The position numbers and the translations under genes were made by a program. Below are positions 17,574-26,503 of a stretch of DNA of 64,000 nucleotides, one piece after another. The DNA is from Crocinitomicaceae bacterium. GTDB taxonomy: Bacteria > Bacteroidota > Bacteroidia > Flavobacteriales_D > Crocinitomicaceae. Within the stretch, counting starts at the first letter, position 1. Every line of letters begins with the position of its first letter. The stretch lies in NCBI GenBank assembly GCA_016708105.1, contig JADJGJ010000001.1, positions 2,513,781 through 2,577,780 of the forward strand, written 5' to 3'. The notes under the pieces are model-generated. The model did not search any database. It was not told where the DNA came from and saw nothing but the letters and a program-made list of their open reading frames with translations.

Positions 17574-18414
17574 TTAAGCTGCATCATTTTTGGAATAAAT
17601 ATTTGCTGGCCTTTTGTAATCAAGTGAGCTATGCATCCTATCAAAATTGTAATCGTTCATAAATTCCTCGATCACCTTGTAAAGTTCAATACCGTTGTGG
17701 TAATCTTTGAACTTTAAGTGCTCGTATTTGAGCGTTCTCCAAAAGCGTTCGATAAAAATATTGTCAATGGCTCTTCCCGTTCCATCCATTGAAATTTTGA
17801 TGTCATTTTGTTTTAAAAGTTCAGTGTGTTCTGAAGAAGTGTATTGCGATCCCTGATCAGTATTTACAATTTGAGGTTTACCATGACGCGCGATCGCATC
17901 TTTCATCACTGCCGTGCACCATGACGCTTCCATTGTGTTTGACAAGCTCCAGCCAACTATAAAACGACTGTGCAAATCCATAATTGCCGACAGATATAGG
18001 TAGCCGGTTTTCATTGGAATACAGGTAATGTCAGTGGCCCAAACCTGATTCGATTTTTCGATTTTTAAATTTCTGAGCAGATAAGGATATTTAAAATGAT
18101 GTGGATGGGATTTTGATGTGTGGCCCAGGAACAATGGCTTTCAAATCCAATAATTTATAAAGTCTGCCGATTCTTTTTTTGTCCACTCGGTAGCCGTGCT
18201 CTCTCAACCAACGTGTCATTCGTGGAACTCCCCAAAAAGGTTTATTCAGGTATTGTTCATCAATTTTTTTCATTAAAAACAAGTTTAATTGTGATTCGCC
18301 TTTTGGTTTGTAATACAAACTCGATGGCGATATTTCTAAAAGTTGGCACTGCCTTCTGATTGAAAGTTTTGGATGTGACTTTTCAACTATCATCCTGCGT
18401 TGATCAATACTCAT
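17574..18414 (-). pseudogene. IS3-family transposase OrfB, frameshifted
   Basis: The integrase-core half lies in two frames. The first (18091-18414) has SIRRQCQLLEISPSSLYY and the HTH-like region up to LKAIVPGPH. The second (17574-18134) has the rve catalytic core: first Asp in ATDITCIP, second Asp in VNTDQGSQYTS, and Glu in FIERFWRTLKYE. The frames meet near 18115-18130, where a 1-nt loss (or 2-nt gain) would explain the switch. This is not the normal OrfA/OrfB programmed site, so the copy is probably inactive. Confidence 0.85.
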
Positions 18415-18432
18415 TTCTAGGAGAGACTTTTT

Positions 18433-18696
18433 TTAAAAAGTCATTTTCCCTGAAGTTGTCCAATGCGCTAACAGATTTTCGCGATCTTTATCACTCATCG
18501 CTGTATCTTTTTGGTCAGATGAAAAAATACACGCCGCATTTTTTACAAATTCTTGTTTCCAGGCAGTAATCTGATTTGGATGAATTTCATACTTCTGAGC
18601 GAGTTGCTGAATTGATTCTCGTTCTTTCAGAGCTTCCAGAACTACTTTTACTTTGAACTCCGGGTTGAAGTTCCTTCTCTTTCTTCTTGAGGTCAT
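18433..18696 (-). pseudogene. IS3-family transposase OrfA, altered C-terminus
   Basis: An 87-residue frame with the IS3 OrfA helix-turn-helix (FNPEFKVKVVLEALKERES, YEIHPNQITAWKQEF). The last 15 residues do not look like the family. The expected leucine-zipper end (ENDFLKK) appears in another frame just upstream of the A7G slippery run, so at least one indel near 18440-18470 has disrupted it. OrfA normally binds the inverted repeats and regulates transposition. Confidence 0.8.
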
Positions 18697-18905
18697 AGAT
18701 TTGAATTTAGTTATTTTTTCAAATTAGACCAGTGTTCTTAAATTTGGGGTGAACTATAGCTTATCACATGATAAACAAATCGCACTCAAAATAAAGGAGA
18801 AGAAAATGGAGGAAATTTTACTTGTTGACATATGGTTTGATAATTTCGTATTTAACCAAAACTTAAATATAATAAATCTCTTATCTTCAACTCAAATATG
18901 TGACT

Positions 18906-19634
18906 ATGAGATATTATAAATCGTATATCCTACTTTTATTTTCATTAGCTTTTTGTTGTGTTGGATGTAAGACGGATGTCCCGGTTGATGAGACACCGGT
19001 TGATATAACGAGCATTTTGGATACAACAAAAACTGAAGAGGCCATAAACAACTTGCCGATTGAAGACGATTACAGCGCAGATACCGTTGTACGTATCCGA
19101 TTCAACGAAATTGATATAATTCTCAGCGGCACCATGATTTATGATGAGCAAGAGACTTTGAAACATATTCAACCTGATACCGTGAGTATGTTTGTTGAAC
19201 TTGGGTGGGATGTTGAAGGCATTCAAATCAGTTATCAAACTGAAAACATCACGGATATTAAAATTTCTCAACGCTATGAAACAAGTGTATCAATTAGTGA
19301 TGAAGGTCCGCATTGCGATATGATTAACTGGAAACATTACACTTCACCATGGCATCAATTAACCCCTGACACCAATGGAATATACATTACAGATGATTAT
19401 GATTCGGATGATAACAGTAAGTTCCCAGATGTGTCTATGGCAGAATTTAAGCAAGCTGTGCGGGAACATTGTGATGAATTTTATGAAGGATTGATTGCAA
19501 ATAATCAAAGTGTGAATGAACTACCATCTCATTCTTCAATCAGCAGAGTTTTTTTCAGCGTAACCGGAAAAGATAAAAAAACAGGCAAGAAAATTTCTAA
19601 ACTCCTCATCTTTGAAATTGCAATGGGGTGTTAA
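18906..19634 (+). CDS. lipoprotein, unknown function
   Basis: About 242 residues from ATG 18906 (an in-frame GTG 6 nt earlier is less likely). The signal and lipobox (LLLFSLAFCCVGC) anchor it. The mature N-terminus is acidic and Thr/Pro-rich, followed by beta-like segments (VVRIRFNEIDIILSG, GWDVEGIQISYQTE) and a helix (AEFKQAVREHCDEFYEGLI). No family is recognised. It is divergent from the IS3-split lipoprotein gene. Its last 59 bp lie inside the long direct repeat made by the IS1634-like insertion, which left this copy complete. Confidence 0.7.
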   Translation: MRYYKSYILLLFSLAFCCVGCKTDVPVDETPVDITSILDTTKTEEAINNLPIEDDYSADTVVRIRFNEIDIILSGTMIYDEQETLKHIQPDTVSMFVELGWDVEGIQISYQTENITDIKISQRYETSVSISDEGPHCDMINWKHYTSPWHQLTPDTNGIYITDDYDSDDNSKFPDVSMAEFKQAVREHCDEFYEGLIANNQSVNELPSHSSISRVFFSVTGKDKKTGKKISKLLIFEIAMGC

Positions 19635-19976
19635 GCTTTAGATAAACAAGGGAATCAACAAGCCGAATAACATGGCAAGCTTTAGCAAATTGGCCGCCAT
19701 TAAATACTTCCGTCTGTTTGGAAATGAAGGCAGAAAAAGAGAGAACAAAAAGTCACCAACACCGCCAGACTAATAAGAATGAGTGCAACAATTTGTTGTG
19801 GCGCATGCAAAATCATTTCAGGTAAAAATTGAAATAGAATCACCATGACTCCTATCATTCCGACAAGTAATAAAATGGTTAGCGCAAATAAAAGATATCG
19901 CGTATTATCTAAACCCCATTTTATTGGAATTGATTTGCTTCCAAGTAATAAGTCACCTTTGATATCAGCCACATCT
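19576..19976. repeat. left copy of the ~400-bp target duplication of the IS1634-like element
   Basis: This 401-bp segment is nearly identical to 21629-22030 (402 bp). The one difference seen is an A run of five at 19734-19738 against six at 21787-21792. It directly abuts the left inverted repeat of the element and contains the 3' end of the lipoprotein gene and the 3' third of ubiA. Confidence 0.92.
19638..19976 (-). pseudogene. 3' fragment of the UbiA-family prenyltransferase gene
   Basis: A duplicate of the last 113 codons of the intact gene at 21691-22593, created as part of the target duplication. It has no start of its own. A 1-nt deletion in the A run at 19734-19738 shifts the final codons, so the duplicate has begun to drift. 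Confidence 0.9.
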
Positions 19977-21628
19977 CCTGACTTCCGCACTGGGACACCC
20001 AAACTTAAAAGGAAAATAATTCAGCGAGGTATTTTTGTTCATTGGTTAACAAAAGTAGTCTTTTGATTTTGTCGTTATAACCATCTAAAACGACGGATAT
20101 TTCTGTAATATTTTCAGCGATCTCAATCGCTTTGTTTGCGCTTATTTCCGCGCCTTTCTCGTTGAGTTGCCTTTCAAGTTCTTTGTAAATTTTATAAGCG
20201 ACAAAAGAAATACAAATATGAGCTTCAATTCGGCGCTGCAAGCGGTGATAGATTGGTCTTATTTTCAAATCTGATTTTGATATTCTAAATGCTTTTTCAA
20301 TCTGCCACAGATGATGGTAGTTTTCAATGATTTGTTTTTTATTGAGTTTAGCATTCGTGAGATACCCTTTAAGTCCATCCCATTTGCAGTCTTGTGCAAT
20401 TTTTCTTGATTAAGAGCAACGAGTATTTCACCATCCATCTTTAGAAATTTATTATATCCGCGGTTGTTTATGTTTGATTTGGTCAGGCGTCCGGTTCGTA
20501 TTTGTTTGGCTATTTTTCTCAAGCCTTTTTCACGATTATAGCTGTCTTTCTTGGCTCGATCATCAGAATAAGTAATAATGAGTTTTAAATTCCCTTTTCT
20601 TATAACCGTACTTTGTCCGTTTTTAAGTTTTAGAGAAAGAATTTTTTCTTTGACAGATGCAGTTTCATTTTTTATTCGCGCTCCTAAAATAAACTCGTGA
20701 TTTTTGCTTTGAAGTTCATCTATATTTGATTTTGAAAGTAGTCCGCTATCTGCTATTATTACTAATTGCTTGAGGTTGTATTTTTCTTTAAAAGCATTAA
20801 CCACGGGGAGCATTGTATGTCCTTCAAACTTGTTTCCTTCAAAAATTTCATACGCCAGCGGATAGCCATTTTTACTCACTAACAAGCCAAGCACTATTTG
20901 AGGATTTTGATGTTTACCTTCTTTAGAAAAACCCGTTTTCCGAAGTTCATCTTCCTGATCAATTTCAAAGTAAAGTGTTGTTACATCATAAAAGACAACA
21001 CTGATTTGATTGTTCAAAATCTTAAGCGTATGATCATAGCTGATTTGTTGTACAAATTTTTTGTGTCTATTGTAAAGCTTATCAAGATAACGATAAAGCT
21101 GATCTTCACTCCAATCAATTTGTTTGTAACGCAGAAGATATTCTGTGGTCTTTAATTTGCTTTTGGGATATGCGATACGACCTAAAACAAGTTCCCTGAA
21201 AAATTCATCTTTGATTTTATCAAATCCTATCTCGTCAAAAATTCGACCTAACAATAAATCATAACCAACACGTTTAAGGGTTTCTATTCCGTCTAAAAAA
21301 CTTAACGGCTTGTTCTAGTACATTTGAAAAATCGAGTTCCTGAGCACCTGAAAAGTTTCTTATCCAGGCATGACCTCTTTTAACCAAATCAGATATTTCC
21401 TCCTGATCTGAACCAACTCCAACGGTATGTAATACCTTATAACTACCAGAACTTTTATCTATAATCTGAACTGAAATTTTCCCGCTTTTATTTTTCTTTT
21501 TGCGAATAAACATGAAGTAAAAGTAATAAACGAGACTCTGGGACACCCAAAAGCTGTTGTTTTTAGCGTCTATATACTTGATTTACTTATAGATAATATT
21601 TGAGCTTAGAAAAAGTGCGGAAGTCAGG
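19977..21628 (-). mobile_element. IS1634-family insertion sequence, 1652 bp, decayed
   Basis: A perfect 14-bp terminal inverted repeat bounds it: CCTGACTTCCGCAC at 19977-19990 and GTGCGGAAGTCAGG at 21615-21628. A 13-bp subterminal direct repeat TGGGACACCCAAA occurs at 19991-20003 and 21539-21551. It encodes one transposase gene on the minus strand, broken into three frames. Direct repeats of about 401 bp flank it. Members of this family are known to generate unusually long, variable target duplications, which fits. Confidence 0.92.
20005..21513 (-). pseudogene. IS1634-family DDE transposase, two frameshifts
   Basis: The original protein would have about 500 residues starting at MFIRKKKNKSGKISVQ (21513). 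The catalytic segments are visible: VVFYDVTTLYFE with the first Asp, VIIADSGLLSKSN with the second, and the C-terminal IEKAFRIS...RPIYHRLQRRIEAHI containing the Glu. Frame breaks occur at an A run at 21295-21300 (the T run of the coding strand) and near 20391-20394 (coding-strand CAAG). Correcting one nucleotide at each restores KFFLDGIETLKRVGYD and DCKWDGLKGYLTN. As it stands, no full transposase can be made. Confidence 0.88.
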
Positions 21629-22030
21629 AAAAAACAGGCAAGAAAATTTCTAAACTCCTCATCTTTGAAATTGCAATGGGGTGTTAAGCTTTAGATAAAC
21701 AAGGGAATCAACAAGCCGAATAACATGGCAAGCTTTAGCAAATTGGCCGCCATTAAATACTTCCGTCTGTTTGGAAATGAAGGCAGAAAAAAGAGAGAAC
21801 AAAAAGTCACCAACACCGCCAGACTAATAAGAATGAGTGCAACAATTTGTTGTGGCGCATGCAAAATCATTTCAGGTAAAAATTGAAATAGAATCACCAT
21901 GACTCCTATCATTCCGACAAGTAATAAAATGGTTAGCGCAAATAAAAGATATCGCGTATTATCTAAACCCCATTTTATTGGAATTGATTTGCTTCCAAGT
22001 AATAAGTCACCTTTGATATCAGCCACATCT
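21629..22030. repeat. right copy of the ~400-bp target duplication
   Basis: The 402-bp direct repeat partner of 19576-19976. It begins right after the right inverted repeat of the IS, with a stub (21629-21687) of the lipoprotein gene 3' end that has no start. It then runs into the intact ubiA gene. Confidence 0.92.
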
Positions 22031-22593
22031 TTCACAATTTCACGCACCAAATTGGTGCCAAAAGCAAAACTTGCAAAAAGCCATGTATTGGTGACAAACA
22101 CCGGTGAAAGTGGATCATTAAAAATCAAAACATAAACCGGAACGAGACCGGTTAGTATAGCCACTAAAAAATTACCTGCAAAAAATGTTCGCTTAAAATA
22201 CATGGAATAAAACCACAACACATTGATGCAAATAAAAGGAATGAGAGGAATCATCCAATCTTGATATTTCCATCCAAGATAAAGTGCAATGCAAAGACCA
22301 ATGGAATTGAAAACCCAATTAAACAAAATAGCCCAACGTCTTTTAATATACTTGTCAATGATCAACAACTCAGGTTTATTCACCCTGTCAGCTTTCACAT
22401 CAAAATAATCATTGATGATATTACCCGCAGCCGCAATAAGCAAAGTAGAAAGTACCAATAATAAAAAATCTGCCTGCAATAAGTCAATATATGTTCCTCG
22501 TGTGATGAATTTTTGAAATACCCCCATAGTCACAGCAATGACAACCAAATTCATGGTTCTGATCAATCTCAAAAAATGATACAGCTTCATCAT
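21691..22593 (-). CDS. UbiA-family prenyltransferase
   Basis: A 300-residue integral membrane enzyme with about eight or nine helices. It carries both Asp-rich motifs of the UbiA superfamily: NDYFDVKADRVNKP near residue 62 and EIVKDVADIKGD near residue 188. The family moves a prenyl chain from an isoprenoid diphosphate to an aromatic or glycerol-phosphate acceptor, in quinone or lipid synthesis. Bacteroidota copies are often labelled geranylgeranylglycerol-phosphate transferases, but the acceptor cannot be read here. Its 3' third is duplicated left of the IS, while this copy is complete. A PorE-like gene lies upstream on the same strand. Confidence 0.88.
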   Translation of the reverse strand: MMKLYHFLRLIRTMNLVVIAVTMGVFQKFITRGTYIDLLQADFLLLVLSTLLIAAAGNIINDYFDVKADRVNKPELLIIDKYIKRRWAILFNWVFNSIGLCIALYLGWKYQDWMIPLIPFICINVLWFYSMYFKRTFFAGNFLVAILTGLVPVYVLIFNDPLSPVFVTNTWLFASFAFGTNLVREIVKDVADIKGDLLLGSKSIPIKWGLDNTRYLLFALTILLLVGMIGVMVILFQFLPEMILHAPQQIVALILISLAVLVTFCSLFFLPSFPNRRKYLMAANLLKLAMLFGLLIPLFI

Positions 22594-22634
22594 GAGTTTA
22601 CTTGTTTTTATTGCTGAGCATTTGGTGCAACATA

Positions 22635-24671
22635 TTAAATAGCGACAATTTTATAGACTGTGCGTCTGTTTTTCTGATGCGCTGCTTTTATTTCTTTATC
22701 GGTAGTAAGTTTTGCAATTTCTTCATCCGTAATTACAGGTTGTGTTTCTCCAAATCCTTTGTAGGTTAAACGCTCTTTTGCAATTCCTTTTGAAATAAGA
22801 TAATCGTAAACTGCCTTGGCTCTGTTTTGGCTGAGTTCTAAATTATGTTTATCATCACCTTGCGTATCGGTGTGACCTTGCAATTCAATTTTTAATCCCG
22901 GATTATCTGTCAAGTATTGCGCCAATTTATCTAATTCAATGTATGATTCAGGTCGCAAATTATAAGAATCCAAATCAAAGAAAACATTTTCAAGCGTAAT
23001 TTCATCACCAACAGAATTCAAGGCTACCAGCGGAATATCACGATGATAAGGTTCATCAGAATTTTCAGGAACCGTTAGCGTAAAATTGACACTGTAAGGC
23101 AAATATCCATCGCGTTCAACAAAGAGAGCATAATCTTTATTCACGGGCAGGGTAACTAAAAAAGATCCGGTTTTAGAATCAGAATACGAGTATACCACTT
23201 CTTCTTTTGTTTCAAGATCAATGAGGCGAAAATCAGCACGCAGTTTTTGATTTGTTTTTGAATCAAAGACAGTTCCGGTCATGTAAATAGTTTTTGTCGG
23301 GCGAATTTCTTCAGGCATTTCAAATTCATACAAATCAAGTTCACCCATTCCGCCCGGACGATCAGAAGCAAACACGGCTACTTTGCCATCAGCATAAACA
23401 AGCAATGAATTTTCATCATGTTGTGTATTGATAGGATAGCCTAGATTTTTTGGATCACTCCAAGTGCCATCAGGTTGTAAAGTAGTCATGTATAAATCAT
23501 AACCACCCATTCCAATATGTCCGTTAGACGCAAAGTACAATGTTTTGCCGTCAGGGTGAATGAGCACTGACGATTCAGATTTTGGTGTATTGATATTATC
23601 AGGCAATTTTTTTGCTTCACTCCATGATCCGTCATCTTGCAAATAAGAAACATAAATATCTCCGTTGCGAATATTTTTAGCACCACTTCCACGAATAGGT
23701 CCTCTGATAAAATAAAGTGTTTTTCCATCAGCAGACAGTGAAGGTTGAGTTTCCCAATTTTGTGTATTTACACCACCAGGCAGATTAATGGGATCATACC
23801 AAGTATTTCCCACTTTTTGCGTGATGAACAAATCACAACTTCCGTATCCGCGGCGTCCTTCACCATAACCGTAGCGTTCATCTACACATCCAACAAAAAT
23901 CAACGTGCGTCCGTCAGGTGCAAAAGTTGGTGCACCTTCATTGTTGGGAGTATTAATGTTTTTTGGCATCGGCTCACCCATATTCCAATACCCGTTTAAA
24001 TTATCACTGATGAAAAAATCTTCTTGAAAATATCCATTAGACTGCGTGACACGTCGTGTGAACAAAAGCTGTTGTTGATCTACCGTAAGCGTTGGAAAAT
24101 ATTCCGGATCAGCCGTATTCACACCCGATCCCACATTAATAGGATTAAACGGAAGAGGATTTTTAATAGCCTCCACCGCGAATTCACAATTTGCAATCAC
24201 CCATTTTGCCTCAATCAGCATTTCAGGATTTGCATTAGGATAAGACTGATAAATTTTTGCATGCTTCAAAGCATCTTCATACAAACCTTCAGACCATTCA
24301 AGCAAAGCAAGATCAAAATAAATATAACCCGTTGATGACACGGTTGGTTTCACTTCCAGCACTTTCTTATATGCTGCAATCGCCTCCTGCACACGTCCAA
24401 TCTGAATACAAAATTCAGCCTTCAGCAAATACGCATCAGAGAACAAAGGATCCTTTGCAATCGCTTTATCCATGTACGCAATTCCCGTTTCATAATCAGG
24501 ATACCCGGTTTGAGGATTGATTTGATTTATCGCATCCATCCCTGCCTCAGCATACTTAATAGCCTTTTTACTTTTAGTATCCCATTGTCCCATTTGAGCA
24601 CACGACACCAAGGCATAAAAAAACACCCCAAGCATCAACATGATTTTTTGAATTGGCAATCTTCCGTTCAT
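22635..24671 (-). CDS. PorE-like OmpA-family lipoprotein (TPR, PD40 propeller, OmpA)
   Basis: A 678-residue lipoprotein (lipobox YALVSC, Cys at about 24). Domain order is TPR-like helices (about 30-170), a WD40/PD40 beta-propeller (about 190-460; repeated SADGKTLYFI, HPDGKTLYFAS, YADGKVAVFAS), a carboxypeptidase-regulatory-like fold (about 470-560; TGTVFDSKTNQK) and an OmpA C-terminal domain (about 575-678; LQGHTDTQGDD, NRAKAVYDYLI). This is the layout of PorE, the peptidoglycan-linked component of type IX secretion, though Bacteroidota also encode non-T9SS relatives of the same plan. The assignment fits the adhesin/PorP pair elsewhere in the window. Confidence 0.85.
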   Translation of the reverse strand: MNGRLPIQKIMLMLGVFFYALVSCAQMGQWDTKSKKAIKYAEAGMDAINQINPQTGYPDYETGIAYMDKAIAKDPLFSDAYLLKAEFCIQIGRVQEAIAAYKKVLEVKPTVSSTGYIYFDLALLEWSEGLYEDALKHAKIYQSYPNANPEMLIEAKWVIANCEFAVEAIKNPLPFNPINVGSGVNTADPEYFPTLTVDQQQLLFTRRVTQSNGYFQEDFFISDNLNGYWNMGEPMPKNINTPNNEGAPTFAPDGRTLIFVGCVDERYGYGEGRRGYGSCDLFITQKVGNTWYDPINLPGGVNTQNWETQPSLSADGKTLYFIRGPIRGSGAKNIRNGDIYVSYLQDDGSWSEAKKLPDNINTPKSESSVLIHPDGKTLYFASNGHIGMGGYDLYMTTLQPDGTWSDPKNLGYPINTQHDENSLLVYADGKVAVFASDRPGGMGELDLYEFEMPEEIRPTKTIYMTGTVFDSKTNQKLRADFRLIDLETKEEVVYSYSDSKTGSFLVTLPVNKDYALFVERDGYLPYSVNFTLTVPENSDEPYHRDIPLVALNSVGDEITLENVFFDLDSYNLRPESYIELDKLAQYLTDNPGLKIELQGHTDTQGDDKHNLELSQNRAKAVYDYLISKGIAKERLTYKGFGETQPVITDEEIAKLTTDKEIKAAHQKNRRTVYKIVAI

Positions 24672-24733
24672 ATTAACCTATTTTAATTCTATATTCGTTT
24701 AATCAACTTTAGTCTTTCCCCTATTCCTTCCTA

Positions 24734-25018
24734 CCGCAACCACCGTCCTAGCGAAACCTCTGTACTACCCCAACCACCGACCTACCGACACACCGACCTA
24801 TCGCAACCACCGTCCTAGCGAAACCTCCGTCCTACCGCAACCACCGACCTACCGACACACCGACCTACTGACACACCGACCTACCGCAACCACAGTCCTA
24901 GCGTAACATCTGTACTAGCGAAACCACCGCCCTACCGACACACCGACCTACCGCAACCACCGTCCTAGCGTAACATCTGTACTAGCGAAACCACCGCCCT
25001 AGCGAAACCTCCGTCCTA
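24734..25018. repeat. 16/17-bp tandem repeat, 17 units, reaching the queE stop codon
   Basis: Seventeen head-to-tail units follow the pattern SCGNAACCNCCGNCCTA; thirteen are 17 bp and four are 16 bp, filling 285 bp exactly. A three-unit block (units 10-12) is nearly duplicated as units 14-16. The final CTA (25016-25018) is the queE stop codon on the minus strand, so the array begins where the gene ends. Because unit lengths vary, no continuous frame is expected. It occupies most of the 344-bp gap before the PorE-like gene. Confidence 0.92.
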
Positions 25019-25630
25019 CCTAACCCCCAAAACCCTATGCGTCTGCAACGAAACCCTCCACTTCACATGAGACTTAACGTAATCAATCATCATTGGTAAC
25101 ACTTCCTCTCGCTTATCCCATTCAGGCTGTAAAAATAATTTACATTCTTGTTTTACCTTCATTGAGTGTTCCTCAGCCCAGTCAAAATCATGCTTGTTAA
25201 AGATAACTATTTTCAATTCATGCGCTCGTTCAAACGCTTCAGGTAAAGGTGCTTTAAATTTTTTAGGCGATACACAAATCCAGTCAAATTCTCCGGTAAT
25301 TTTAGATGATCCTGATGTTTCAAGTGCAACCAGCAATCCGGTTTTTTTTAGTTCTTGAGTTAAATAATTCAAATCATGCAAACAGGGTTCACCTCCGGTT
25401 ATGATAACAAAATCTGTTCCTGATTTTTTTGCTCTGTTCACTATTTCATCAACGGCAACTACCGGGTGAGCAGTTTTGTCCCAGCTTTCTTTGACATCAC
25501 ACCAAACACAACCAACATCACAACCCGCAAGACGAATGAAGTAAGCGGCGCGTCCTGTATGAAAACCTTCACCTTGCAGAGAATAAAATTCTTCCATCAC
25601 GGGAAGGCTATTTGAAGAAACGTGATTCAC
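25016..25630 (-). CDS. queE: 7-carboxy-7-deazaguanine synthase QueE (radical SAM)
   Basis: A 204-residue radical SAM enzyme that converts carboxy-tetrahydropterin to 7-carboxy-7-deazaguanine in queuosine synthesis. The iron-sulfur cluster motif CDVGCVWCDVK (CX3CX2C) follows EFYSLQGEGFHTGRAAYFIR, the typical QueE N-terminus, and VIITGGEPCLHDL provides the SAM-binding GGE motif. Length is normal. The stop codon coincides with the end of a tandem repeat array. No other queuosine genes are nearby. It follows the ChaN-like gene region on the minus strand in a tight row. Confidence 0.93.
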   Translation of the reverse strand: MNHVSSNSLPVMEEFYSLQGEGFHTGRAAYFIRLAGCDVGCVWCDVKESWDKTAHPVVAVDEIVNRAKKSGTDFVIITGGEPCLHDLNYLTQELKKTGLLVALETSGSSKITGEFDWICVSPKKFKAPLPEAFERAHELKIVIFNKHDFDWAEEHSMKVKQECKLFLQPEWDKREEVLPMMIDYVKSHVKWRVSLQTHRVLGVR

Positions 25631-25639
25631 AAGTGAAGC

Positions 25640-26503
25640 TTAATGAGTAGTTGTCATGGTTTCAGGCACGCAAATAATAAAATCAGCAATGCCCATATTC
25701 TCTTCTGAAAGCTTGGTAACATCTGCTTGAGTGACGGTTGAGATAGTCATGATTTTTTCCATGCTCACATCTTTTTTCAGATAATGAATGATGCCTTCAT
25801 AATGATCAGAATGGTATGCCCCATTATAATGCAGAAATAAACCATCAGGTGGCAGATTCTTTTTAATAAAGTAAGCCATGGTCGCATCTTTAATAGCCTG
25901 AGCAATGGCCATGTTGTATCCGCCGTGATCAGAATTCAATAATTCTTTATAACAATTCACAGTAGTATCAAATTCAAACGTATTGAGCGGAACAATATAT
26001 GTTTTTGCAAGATCAGACAAACTATTCAATGACTCTACACCTTTCTTATAGACCATGCTCGCATATCTACGCGGAATATTTGTAGCAATGAATAGCAATT
26101 TATTCACTTTTGCAAATTCAAGCAAGGGTTTATAATCCGTATTATAGTTTGGCCATAGGCGTACTTCATCCATGAAACTTTTTTCTGAGATTAACCCGTT
26201 CAAATATTCATCCATGATGTATTGATTGTCGGCTTCAAACATTTCAGCGCCCAATATCAGGTCATTTTTTTTCAGATCATAACATGATTTAGTCAACTCA
26301 TATTGCAACCAGTGAGAGATAGGATTATTGTGATACTCTCCAAAGAAAACATAATCTTTCCCTTCAAGATTTTCTACCATTTTTTCATAAGTAGTTTCTT
26401 TGCCTTTGGCGTTGTAAAGAACATACGCAGGTTGCTCTTTAGTAAATGAAAGTGACGAAAAAAGTATCGTCAATCCAAGAATTACAGTTTTTTTCATGTG
26501 CAT
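25640..26503 (-). CDS. ChaN/Tiki-like exported protein (haem-binding uptake family)
   Basis: A 287-residue protein with a signal peptide (MKKTVILGLTILFSSLSF; the ATG two codons in is an equally good start). The core matches the ChaN-like fold: YVFFGEYHNNPISHWLQYEL near the N-terminus, LILGAEMFEADNQ, FIATNIPRRYASMV and FLHYNGAYHSDHYEG near the end. ChaN proteins bind haem and are linked to iron uptake; the related Tiki group are proteases, so the activity is open. It overlaps no neighbour and may be co-transcribed with queE (9-nt gap). Confidence 0.82.
   Translation of the reverse strand: MHMKKTVILGLTILFSSLSFTKEQPAYVLYNAKGKETTYEKMVENLEGKDYVFFGEYHNNPISHWLQYELTKSCYDLKKNDLILGAEMFEADNQYIMDEYLNGLISEKSFMDEVRLWPNYNTDYKPLLEFAKVNKLLFIATNIPRRYASMVYKKGVESLNSLSDLAKTYIVPLNTFEFDTTVNCYKELLNSDHGGYNMAIAQAIKDATMAYFIKKNLPPDGLFLHYNGAYHSDHYEGIIHYLKKDVSMEKIMTISTVTQADVTKLSEENMGIADFIICVPETMTTTH

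Larger units (their letters stand above)
17523..18758 (-). mobile_element. IS3-family insertion sequence, decayed, 1236 bp
   Basis: The ends are imperfect inverted repeats of about 31-32 bp: left TATAGTTTACCC, right (reversed) TATAGTTCACCC, then AGAACA and GGTC shared a few bases further in. The 3-bp target duplication GCT flanks both ends, within the IS3-family range. It carries orfA and orfB on the minus strand, with an A7G slippery run near 18421-18428 that fits the usual programmed -1 frameshift. Additional indels in both ORFs suggest it can no longer move on its own. Confidence 0.9.
17215..18831 (-). pseudogene. lipoprotein gene split by an IS3-family element
   Basis: The 5' part starts at ATG 18831 and encodes a signal peptide with lipobox AICLSC, reaching 18759. 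The 3' part runs from 17519 to the stop at 17215. Removing 17523-18758 plus one copy of the 3-bp duplication GCT (17520-17522 and 18759-18761) joins them in frame as LSCDKHKAEKFAGLYQCQVD. The restored lipoprotein has about 125 residues and ends GGLGGNASYTYAGKKI. Its function is unknown; the mature part is beta-rich (FDITPMIVDTTYIDTLEVQ, FTLQFIDDSIYVYLSS). Without excision the 5' fragment stops 25 residues in, so the gene is inactive. Confidence 0.85.

Noticed and set aside
18091..18134. Programmed frameshift inside IS3 orfB
   Set aside because: The IS3 programmed site is the A7G run between orfA and orfB (near 18421-18428); this second frame change lies within the catalytic ORF and lacks a slippery sequence, so it is an indel.
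17538..18738. Shorter IS3 boundaries based only on the AGAACA..GGTC inner repeat
   Set aside because: These ends give no target duplication; extending to TATAGTT at both sides yields the GCT duplication and restores the split gene.
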